A DNA stretch of 64,000 bases from the NCBI GenBank assembly GCA_004009845.1, contig RMBW01000016.1, positions 248,001 to 312,000 of the forward strand, given 5' to 3'. The notes under the pieces are model-generated. The model was not told the DNA's origin. It saw only the letters and a list, made by a program, of their open reading frames with translations, and did not search any database. This document shows positions 48,397 to 57,941 of the stretch, in pieces; position 1 is the stretch's first letter, and each line of letters starts with the position of its first letter. Position numbers and translations under genes: made by a program. Origin of the DNA: Davidsoniella eucalypti. Taxonomy: Eukaryota; Ascomycota; Sordariomycetes; Microascales; Ceratocystidaceae.

Positions 48397-49832
48397 TGCA
48401 AAAGAACGTGAATAAAATGTATCGATAGAAGGGGGGACTGCTAGTTTTGTAGCTAGAGTGTCGACTTCAAAGCAAGACACTTCACAATCAGAGAGGGGTG
48501 ATGGCTGGCGACGACTGTGCGGGGTGGAGATATAGAAGGTTTCGAGCGATATCCCGTTAAGAGTTGTCGAATATTGCGACAATGAGACTCGCTGAAGCTC
48601 TCAGGATCGACAGCACTGGCTGTTTTACAATGCGACACTAAGTCACAGCAATTTCGTCGCAGGATAAGTTTTTGTTGAAGCGTGTCGAAAGCCAAGAAAA
48701 CTCGCTTATTGGTTGATGAATAAGGCGTCTACTACCACGACAGCGTAAGATTTTGGGAAATCTAAAGGGGCGAGAAAGCTACCGGTAGTTTTTTTTGTTT
48801 GTTAAGATGCGAAAAAGAACAACTCGGATCGTCAGATGGTCGCAAGGTAGCAGCCGGTCAGTGTGTATGCTGGCTTATTCGCAAGGCCGAGTCTGGCGGC
48901 ACTATTATGGCGCAGATGTAAAATGATAGTGTCGAGATATAGTACAACGGATCGTAAGAAATCTAGACGAAGAACGGGTGAGTTTCCGAGCGACACAAGA
49001 TGCTCCCTTTCCGGTCGATGGAAGGAATAGGGTAGAGGTTGAAGAATAGGCAGACGACTAGGATGAGCAGGGCTATAGAAAACAAATGGAAATACTAACA
49101 ATATCTATGGCCGGTGCTTCTGCGATTCTAATTGAATGAACGCCGGGTTTAAAATACAGTGATGGGATTATGTTGAGACTCTGGAAAAGTCAAAAGGCAT
49201 CAGTAGCCTTGGGTGGACGTGAGAGAAAAGAGAAACATTAAGTTTTTTGAAGAAAAAAAAATTTAATATGGAAACAAAACAAAACGAATCGGGGTGATCA
49301 CCAATCAAATCGGCATAAAAACACGCGCAAAAGGAAAGGACGCACAAAGAAGGAAGGACAACAAGAATTTCGTCCGGTTATTGCCAAACTTCACTAGAAA
49401 AACAGTTGAATTGACTTCTAGAGTGTATGTACTATGGTGATTAATATGGGTATATCAATTTCAGAACTGTTGCTCGTTAGTAAGCAGCTTTAGAGGTCTT
49501 CAAAAGGATCGTCATACTCTAATTTACACTTTTGGTTTAGTCACATAGGCATAAAAGAAAATTATATTCTATAAAAAAGAGAATCGAAATATCTAACAAC
49601 TAGTGACGTATTACAATGATACTACAAAAAGAAGCTATGAATTGAATATGCTATATCTACCGCTATCTTGAGCAATGAAGGATGTGATGCCAAAAAGAAA
49701 ATGTTACGCTACTACTGACTAATAATGTTCTATCCAAATATTGCCAATCTATGCCAAACGCCGTTAACCGTCTTTACACAAGTACAGCAGTCTGCCTATG
49801 TGATATACCCAAAAAAACGAATACCCAATATA
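48397..49832. other. 1.4-kb intergenic region
   Basis: Holds the NMA111 promoter and the 3' region of the J-protein gene. No further gene, repeat or RNA is recognised. Confidence 0.4.
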
Positions 49833-52380
49833 TCATATGCGGTCTTTGACAGAGAGATATTGTTGTATGTTAGCATCCCATTGATCACAGGCCATGGACC
49901 AGCGATTGCGAACCTCCCGATCTTGGCGTGCCCACTCCATCTGCTGGACGAGCTGGGCATCACTGAGCATGTCAGAAACACCAAGTGATGCGCGCATTTC
50001 CTGATATTGGAGTTTGCGTTGGGCAAAATGATCGACAAATCGCTGGTTAAATACATCCCATTCTCTAAGGTACTGTTGGAACCGGATCACATAATTCTCC
50101 ATATCTGCAGGTGCGATAGGGGCCCCGGTATAGCTTGTGAAAGGGACTGGTGGTGCACAGGGGGTCGCCGGTACGTCCACGAATTGGTCTCTAGTAAGGT
50201 TCGGATTATATGAAGGGACTTTGACAGGTCGCGATGAAGCTCGGCTCTCAAACGGTAGGTTTGTCTTCAAGTCATCCATGGATTCCAAGCCTGGCTTGGA
50301 CATAAGTGGCTCGACATTGCGCAAGTCGTTCATAGTATCAAAGAACTCCGGTGAGTCCTCGGATCCGCGGGCTTTGAAGCCAGAATCAACAGGCTTGCGG
50401 CGGACACTTTCCCGGTGTTTGCTTCCACTGCCACTGATGTGCCCAGATCTCCACTCCTTCTTTGCTGGCTCGACCGGTACATTTCGCGCGTGTGCTGCCT
50501 GTGGCTCCTTGGGGGGTATCGGTGGTGCACCATATCCCACGGGCGTTCCATCTCTAGAGGGAGAATCGATTTCCATAGCGCTAGAATCCATCGGTATGCC
50601 CATCTTCACTGGTCGGTGTCCAGGGGTTTCTACGGTAATGCTATCGAAAGAGCTACTGCGCAGACTCGTTGATGATTTCATGGGTCTCGGCTTCTTCGCA
50701 GTTCCCCGTGAAGTAGAGGCGCGAGTTGGAGAGCTTCGCTGAGGCGCAAAGGCTTCCGGGCCAATTTGAGAGCTCCATGATGTAGGGTTGAATTTGGGCG
50801 GCTTAGGCGGCGAGTAGTTCGGTTCATGGCCAGAAAATATACCCGCCGTGCCTGTTGCAGTCGATCCCGCCTCCCCGAACGTACTGGATGTCTTTGAATT
50901 CGGGGATGCGACACCTCCACCGGCACTAAATGTAAACCCTTCGTAATTTTGCGCAAACTGGGTCTCAATATTGTCGGTGCTTCTTCGGCTGAAGCCAGGA
51001 GTAGGGTCAGTAGGCAACTGACTCGCGATGTCTTGGAAATTGAAACTAGATAAGATATATCTTGTTAGCATATGTTATACTGTGTGTCCTGCATATATCT
51101 TTGAAGTGTTTTCTCGGCCTAGGTTCAACCGTTGTGTTTTATATATAGTCTAATGAGGAACCACTACAAAAGGCATCGGTCAAATACGGCAGTGAAGACA
51201 CAACAGAATTCAATACTCGTGATTGGGGATAGTCCATACATTGGAGTTGTAGTGCCTGGAGAACTAAATCCGGCTGTAGAGGCTCCCGTCCCAAAACTTT
51301 CTACAGACAAGTCAGCAAAAGATGTTGATGTTTTAGGGCTTGTTACATGTCATTGTACAAACCATCTTGAGAAGATTTTCTCGAGCGCCCTGATGATGCA
51401 TCCATTTTCCCCTTCTTAGAGGTATTAGTTCTTCGAGGAGTAGGGAACTTTGGACGGGGCTTCTCATTTTCACTAGACGATTCGCTGGTAGTATCAACAA
51501 AAGCCTGGTGTCGAGGAATGGGCGTGCGAGCAGCCTTTGGTCGTGGGGGTGGGGTCGGCTTGAAGTCTTCATCGTCGTCGTCATCGTCTTCAACGTCGTA
51601 CACGTGAGTAGTCCTGCGACTGCTCGTTGAATAGTTGGAGTTCGACACAGGCGCTTCATCCCCGTTGGACCTGGGATGAAAGCCGGTGTTCTTCCGGCCT
51701 GTACCGAATGAAGCCTCTGTTCTAGCCTTCGCAGTGGGCGTTGAAGGCACCGGTCGTCTGTGCGTCTCGGCAGCGGCAGGCCGAGGAGGTGGTGGCGGAG
51801 CAGTCTTGCTGGGGGATGAAGCATGCTCTTTGTCACTACGCATGTTCTGCCAGGCAGTATATGCACTCTTTGCGCCATCGGTGTTCGAGTTATGTTTGGC
51901 GGTGGGAGGCACAGCGGACGCAAAGTTCGAGAAGCGTCCGGCAGTCCCCGACGGACCACTAGTCGAAGCCGGACGAGGATTTCCTCTCCGTGGCGGGGGC
52001 TGAAACTGCGAGCCCGCATTGCTCCAGGGATTCCCTCTCACGCCCGAGGCTCTTGGGAAGCGACTCGTATGCTGTGCGCGGCCGGCGTTGTATCTCGTTC
52101 GCTGTGCGGCATCGGACAGGATTTCGTGGGCAGCTCCAATGATCTGGAACTTCTCGTTCGCATCTTCTTCGTTGCCGCGATTGCGATCCGGGTGGTATTG
52201 GAGGGCTGTAGCGCATCGTTGTCAGTGAGCTAGACACCAAGATAGAGATTGAAGCAGGCTTCGATTGAATGGAATTCTCATACCCAGCTTGCGAAATTGT
52301 TTCTTGATCTCGGCTTCAGAAGCCTCGGGTGTAAGGCCCAGGTCCCCATAGTAGTCCCGAGTGAAGTCCATCTTCAACAT
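49833..52380 (-). CDS. J-domain (DnaJ/Hsp40) protein, 737 aa
   Basis: Exons 52380-52284, 52205-51363, 51300-51240 and 51045-49833 give 737 aa. An N-terminal J domain (residues 4-70: FTRDYYGDLGLTPEASEAEI, then ALQYHPDRN with the HPD tripeptide, completed by splicing) would stimulate an Hsp70. The remaining 660 residues are mostly disordered and rich in Pro, Ser and Arg, with an acidic run (EDDDDDDEDF). A conserved-looking helical end has YVIRFQQYLREWDVFNQRFV. No Zn-finger or C-terminal peptide-binding domain is present, so this is a class C J protein. The second intron uses an unusual GTTTGT donor, chosen because it alone keeps the frame into the small third exon; the third donor (GTATGG) was chosen the same way and is less sure. 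Confidence 0.85.
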
Positions 52381-53719
52381 CTTGGCGAATATGTGTTTCG
52401 ATGGTCGATGCAGGTGGGCAATGGAGTAGCGGACAGCAGAGACTAAAAGCAAAACGCTTGCGATATAAGCCCGCCGTCACAAGGCGAAGGGGACGATACG
52501 GCGATACGGCGAAATGGGGGATTCGAATCAAATCAAATTCGACAAGATGAGATGGGATAAAAGGGGAATCCAGGCCAGAATATGGAAAGTCTTTTTGTCC
52601 GTTGTTGATTCTAGGAGGCCAACGTCGAACCCAGCGATTTTGTCGCGGGGTAGAACTGATTGAAGAGGCTTGGCTCTCTTCTACATGAATTATTGTCTAT
52701 GATGGTCGAAACAGCAGCATAAAAGCTGGCCAGAGCTCAAAATGTCGCGTCACAAAATAGTCACAAAACAGCACAATTTGTTCTCAGGGCACCTCCTTCC
52801 AATAAGCAATAAGAAGCCCGGTAAAAATAGCCCATACTTTTTTTAATTATGAAAAAAAAAGCCTGCAAAATCAAATAGTCTCCTGGCAACCAAGGTATAG
52901 GTATGGGGCAGCTTCCACGATAAAATAAATCGAATAGAGGATAGCAAATAAATCTTGTAAATTTAGGCGCTAGTTGTTCCTGATGCCTTGGTCTTCTACT
53001 TATCCAAACCCATCATTTTCGGTTTACAATTTCTGAGCCTTGGCTGATCTGCCTCGTGTCGTATTGGGTGCTGATACTGGTGAAATCAATACCAGTTGAA
53101 TGCTGTGCCGCCCCAGAGACTATCGGCGGGCCACTAACTTCAGGGTAGTTTGTGTTATTTATTACTATTGTACTCTTCAAGTCCTCTATAGCCCCGATTT
53201 AAGCTTCACTCATAATGTAACAGGAGCAATACAACGAACGATAGGTCCTTCTATGACGTCAAGTCTACATATCTGTATATAACATTCACAGCCTTAGAGC
53301 GCACCACTCAACACCCAACACAACAGGGTCATTATCCAATCTGATGCGTAGGCTTAAGCCTGTTTATGCATAGAATGCTTTGCATGTGCGTTCGTCCCGT
53401 ATATTCAAAGCCACCAAATAATGTTTCAAGCGTGTTGTCCAGGTGGTAAATAGACAAGCATGTGACAATGTGAGTTGATGGGTGTTTCTCTAAACCCTAA
53501 GATACTTACGTATTTATGTATTTGGTGAGTTGATAATTTGTATGTAGGTAGAAGTTTAGACACGTATTTTAATAGTAATCCCTTCAAACACTAACATCAG
53601 AAAACTCTTATATAGATAAAATTGGCCAATGTTCATTATTGCTTGACATATGTAGGGTGACTTCATATACTGATTACTTATGTTACATGATATTAGAATC
53701 GTATTCTGGAGGGTAGGCT
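52381..53719. other. 1.3-kb intergenic region
   Basis: Contains the J-protein promoter and AT-rich DNA. Nothing else is supported. Confidence 0.4.
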
Positions 53720-54386
53720 TCATAGCTCGTGGCTACTAGCCTTTTCTTTAGCAAGCCTGGCTTCCATCTTTTGTCGAGCTTGAAGAATCATGTCTTCGCG
53801 ACGCTTGCGCAAAAGCGCCTGTCTGTCCTCTTTGTTTGAGCTCCAGGCTTTCGTCGCGGGTTTCCCAGCCGTTGCAGCGGAGACTGATTCTGAATTTGTG
53901 CTGACGGAGACTAACTTATTCTGAAGTTGATATCGGGCAATAAGATCCGGTTCGCTTTTGACCGTTGTCTTGGATTCTGTCGTGGATGATGAGGGAGACG
54001 TAAATCCAGCTGGAGGAATTGGTTGAAATGTCGGAGGAGGCTGAGGCCACGTAGCAAGTTAGGATGTGTATCCATTGATGTAGCAATAGTTTTATACAAC
54101 TTACAGTTTCTAGCCGACCGGATAGAATGCGCTCCGAAGTGACTTGAATTCGATTGCCATTCCGGCGTAAATCCCATAGAACAGTCCGCCGGTCAACCTG
54201 GGGAAACATCTGGACCAAGCGCTCAGCATTTATTTCTCGTGCGTGATTTAGAGCCGTGGAGTCTTGGATATCGCTACGTCGTGAAGATTCAGCATTTCCA
54301 GGTGACAGGAAAAGCTTCCATACTATCAGCGCAGCTACGGCTACGAATGTGACTAGTGTCGGGAGTGATATTTGTTCATTGGCCAT
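53720..54386 (-). CDS. CUE1: CUE-domain membrane protein, Cue1-like
   Basis: Exons 54386-54105 and 54040-53720 give 200 aa, close to yeast Cue1. An N-terminal hydrophobic helix (LPTLVTFVAVAALIVWKLFL, residues 8-27) would anchor the protein in the ER. A CUE domain follows at about 50-90 with NAERLVQMFPQVDRRTV, containing the ubiquitin-binding MFP motif. The C-terminus is a charged helix (DRQALLRKRREDMILQARQK) in the place of the Ubc7-binding region of Cue1. In that role the protein would recruit Ubc7 to ER ligases for degradation of misfolded proteins. The intron is 64 nt. Cue4-type paralogues cannot be excluded. Confidence 0.82.
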
Positions 54387-55392
54387 GTTCGAGTATAGCA
54401 GAGGCCGAGAGTGAAGCCGGATCACAGCCGAGAATTCGTATTGTATCGAAATGGTAATGATGGGTATGTGACGCTGGAGAATATAGAGATGATGTTAAGC
54501 TACCGCGAAAACGATGTATGCGCCGAGTTAGGTTCTCTTGGCCGCGTGTGACCTTGGGCTCTATAACACTGAATCGAGCTAAATGAGAAGAATGGTAAGC
54601 CGATCATCAATGGGTTGAATAGAGTCCTAGAACCCGAGGTCCGACTATTTTAGTGATATAGCACTATGGACAAATGATTGGGTGCAGTGCTATGATATTA
54701 GATGGATAAGGTGTGACAAGATTGAATATCCGACTGATAAGAGTGCCCTTTCTGTCAAGAACCATCTTGATGATCTTTTGATGGGGAGCAAGCGCACCTT
54801 CTAGCCGTGGAATAACAAACGTCCGACCGGCTAATTAGCGGGTAGGAACGAATATTAAACAGGGCTGGATTTAGGGTTACAATCCATGTAACTTGGAACA
54901 TTGTTTGATATTAAATCAGCACTTGGAGCATTTCATGTTTTTTACTTTTTATTTTAATTCATTAATCTTATGGACCTATAGAGCTATGAAGATGTGCCCA
55001 CAAGTTAAAGCTGTCAAATCTTCATTCCTATGCTCAGGAAAAATGAAAACCATTAGTAGTTTACCGTGTATAATTCTATAAAGCTTAGTTAAAAGTTCGA
55101 TCTATCTAATTCCTGTAGTTATGTGGAAAAAGATATATTGACAACCCATGATCTGTAATGCTGGTTGGTGATTCATCTTGGAGATACAATCTCTATATAG
55201 TGCAATAGTTCTCATCATGAAGTTTGAGATTGGGTTGTAGGCCAAAAAGGGGAGTTTCATGCTAGAGAATATATCATGCACTACTTGAAGGTGGAACCTA
55301 CTACAAATCCGATGGTGTGAAAGAATGGTTCTACACTATGATATGATATAGTGAGGAAATAGAGAGCCAGATACTTGGGACATTGAGCTCAG
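54387..55392. other. 1.0-kb AT-rich intergenic region
   Basis: Separates the last house-keeping gene from the LINE relics. No gene or repeat is recognised; AT content rises toward 55 kb. Confidence 0.4.
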
Positions 55393-55429
55393 TCAGTATA
55401 TATATCTACAAAGAAGTTTGTCTGAATTT

Positions 55430-55770
55430 GCAGAAATCAATGAACCCCTTGTTGTGTGGATAGGGTATTGTCTATGGTAATGTGAAACAGTCTTCTCGAG
55501 AAAACCTTTGACAGACGTTTGCCCTTCCAGCAGAAGAAGAAGTGTAGTGGGTCCTTCTTTTTCCCACAAGAACATGCATCTGTAAAGTTTGCATGGTGTA
55601 GGCGAAGGTGGTAGTCCACAAAGTCTCCGTGATGTGATCGGGCGGCCAGCAGCCGGCCCAGTGTCTTCCTTCGGAGAGACAGTTAAAAAGGGGTCCTGAG
55701 GCTTGCAGAATGTCCCAGGTCCTTGTAAGTTGTCGGGACAGAGGATGTCCACCAGTCAGTGTACTCCTCC
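55430..55770 (-). pseudogene. LINE ORF2 C-terminal Cys module
   Basis: On the minus strand, after a frame change, the reading GDFVDYHLRLHHANFTDACS followed by CGKKKDPLHFFFCWKGK matches the histidine- and cysteine-rich end of fungal Tad-type ORF2 proteins. It is interrupted and lacks a start of its own. Confidence 0.75.
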
Positions 55771-55779
55771 TGAAGCCAA

Positions 55780-56395
55780 CTCCCTCCTACCCAGACCAAA
55801 GAGAACTTTGATCAATCTAAGCTATGGAAACTCACCAACAGCATGGACATCATGGTATACCCTGACGGGTCAAAACTGGAAGATGGACAGATGAACGAAC
55901 TGGATGGGGACTTGCCATATATCAAGGTAACTGGCTAGTTGATACAACGAGGATCCCTATGAAAGAATCATAAAGTCTTTGATGCCGAGATAGTGGGTGC
56001 CCCGAATGGCCTGAAAATGGCCCTTCAGGCCCCATGCACACATCTTGCAAAGAACATTCATGTTGTTCTTGACAACCAAGCAGCATATGCTTGCCTCTTT
56101 CCCAGCTCCGAACCAACAGACACCAGCCAAGCCCAGATCTTAGAGTTCCACTCTCTGGCCCGAACTTGGCCGGATAGACGGCGGTGCCGCCATGTCAAAG
56201 CTGGACAAGTCACCCCAATATGGGTCCCTGGACACATTGGTATACCTGGCAATGAGATAGCAGATTCTCTGGCCAAGGAAGGCGCTACTTTGCCCCCACC
56301 TCCAAACTTGCCTCCCTCCATTGCTGATGTCAAACGAGCTGCTCGGGGCTCTTATGGTCTCCAGTGTACGTCCCAGCTGTGTCATCGGGACCGGG
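55780..56395 (+). pseudogene. LINE RNase H domain, inverted
   Basis: Reads on +, opposite to the rest of the element. Recognised RNase H features, spread over shifted frames, are YPDGSKLEDG, FDAEIVGA, HVVLDNQAAYACL and WVPGHIGIPGNEIADSLAKE. A continuous frame covers 55993-56409. The first part (55.78-55.99 kb) is broken by stops and frameshifts. It is a fragment, not an independent ribonuclease gene. Confidence 0.8.
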
Positions 56396-56399
56396 TTAC

Positions 56400-57105
56400 G
56401 AGAGGGTGATCGTGGTCCAGGCTAATCCATCTTGCAGCCAGGAGTCTTCGTTTGTTCTCCAGAAGGAGAAGAGCAGGGGCGATTGCCGCTTCACGGTGGA
56501 GGGCGGAGGCGGGTGTAGTTTTCCAGACGGGTAGGATTGCTCTCAGGGCCACCCGGAGCATATGTTCCAGCTTGTGGGCGAGGTGTAGTGTCCCTGTTTT
56601 TACGAAGGAGCCTACCCATTTTATTAAGTTTGGGGGCCAGCCTTGTTCACGGCGGCGTCATTGGAGCCTGCCGGGGAGAATGGCGTCAAAAGCTCCTTTA
56701 ACATCCATAGTCACCAGAGTGTAGACCTTTCGCTCGCTCCAGTTCTTCTCTATATCATGTATCACACAGGCCACAAGGTCTGACGCACTCCGTTTCGGGA
56801 GGGCTCCAAACTGTTGTGGGTGAAGGATAGAGTTCTCGATAGCGATAGCGGAATGGGCGATCTTTCTAGCAATAAGTCGTTCCAGCCCTTTGCCAAGACA
56901 GGCAATGGGTCGCCAAGAGCTGGGGAGAGACGGGTCTTTGTCGGGTTTGGGGATGACCACTATTTCGACGACTTTGAAGGCCGCTGGGTGGTGTCCCCAC
57001 GTTATGCACAAATTAAAGAGCAGAGTTACGAATGGCTCCAGGTCATCCCAGAGCTTTCAAAATGGTAACGGAAATGCCATCCCGGCCTGGAGTAGCGTTT
57101 TTCAA
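56400..57105 (-). pseudogene. LINE reverse transcriptase fragment and RT-RNase H linker
   Basis: From 57105 down, the minus strand gives NATPGRDGISVTILKAL, a one-base frameshift near 57063, then VVEIVVIPKPDKDPSLPSSW and the RT motif A-type VTMDVKGAFD. A stop follows at about 56655. After GSFVKTGTLH (about 56590) the sequence jumps to LEHMLRVALRAILPVW and ENKRRLLAARWISLDHDHP, which belong behind the RT domain. The catalytic YxDD region is therefore deleted. Confidence 0.8.
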
Positions 57106-57110
57106 GGAAC

Positions 57111-57142
57111 TCCGAGACACGGAGAATCGAACCCCGGACCTG
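57111..57142 (-). other. tRNA-like T-arm / B-box remnant
   Basis: On the minus strand a T-arm can be folded: stem CGGGG/CTCCG around the loop TTCGATT, followed by TGTCTCGG in the position of a 3' acceptor strand. No matching 5' acceptor or D-arm was found upstream, so it is not a functional tRNA. It may come from a tRNA gene or a tRNA-derived SINE, and sits exactly at the edge of the LINE relic. Confidence 0.45.
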
Positions 57143-57941
57143 ATCCAAGCTCCGAAGCTAGAAGCTTCGATGGTGCTAAGGATTCATATCACTTCCTACA
57201 ACCCTCAGGGCCATCCAATGACGAGTCTTTCCTTCGTCGAGGTGTCTTATGATCTTAGTGATTTAGGTAGATGTTAAATATAATCAAATCAGCCTGGGGG
57301 ACCTGTTGGAATCCATATTTGAGATATGACCCGGTTATAGTGAAATAATTGAAACTTCCGCAAGAATATAGACACTTTTTTTCTGGCAAAAATTGCAGGT
57401 CTTTTCGAACGATTCTTTTACCGTCCATAAAAATATGATGTAATCGAGTCGGGGTGTAGAAACGCAGCAACAAGAGACAAGATTCCCAACCCCTATCGAG
57501 TGTGTCTCCCTAAGCTTTTAGCAAGTGGTGCCTGACTGGTGCCTAACCGGTGCCTGACTGGTGCCTAACTAACGCCTAAGAAGTTGATATATTATTCCAA
57601 CTAACTAACTGTATGAAAGCAATTTAGTGGGTAGCGTTCTGTAGTAAAGAAGTAAGCTGATTGCTTAAGCAGTAGCTATAGCTAAATAAAACACAACATT
57701 TTATGATTTGCTGATTGGAAGATAACTAGCTACAAACTTATATTAAAAGGCTGTTTTTGTTTTCTGCTGGCACATCTACAACTTGCATCAATCATCTTCT
57801 GTCGAGTCAACTATAATAGAAAAACATCGGACAACATTCAGTCTTACGCGCTCCGAATATATATTTATTTTCCTGAGATTTCTCGCTTCATCTTCTATAA
57901 CCAACTAAACACGACACTTGATTTGAATATCGCAGTTTGTC
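57143..57941. other. upstream region of the nuclease/kinase-like gene
   Basis: About 0.8 kb. It contains an inverted repeat CGAAGC-N5-GCTTCG at about 57152-57170, five 11-bp tandem units at 57527-57580 and, further right, AT-rich DNA that should include the promoter. No other gene is supported. Confidence 0.4.
57527..57580. repeat. 11-bp tandem repeat, about five units
   Basis: Units GGTGCCTGACT and GGTGCCTAACC alternate, with the last copies decaying to AACGCCTAAG. The array stands about 360 bp before the start codon of the nuclease/kinase-like gene. Confidence 0.85.

Larger units (their letters stand above)
55400..57110 (-). mobile_element. Tad-like LINE relic, 3' half (RT, RNase H, Cys module), rearranged
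   Basis: The second half of a LINE ORF2, read mainly on the minus strand and heavily damaged. From right to left come the start of the RT domain, a jump past the RT core, the RT-RNase H linker, an inverted RNase H segment on +, and the C-terminal Cys module. Frameshifts and stops interrupt every part. The pieces are visibly richer in G and C than the DNA around them. It appears to be the continuation of the relic at 61.9-63.9 kb (see findings). Confidence 0.85.

Noticed and set aside
55993..56409. Independent ribonuclease H gene on +
   Set aside because: Its motifs are those of a LINE RNase H, it lacks a proper start, and it sits between minus-strand parts of the same element.
57032..57277. 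+ frames reading like GESNPGPDPSSEA
   Set aside because: Such peptides are usual artefacts of translating tRNA-like or SINE-like DNA and the opposite strand of LINE sequence.
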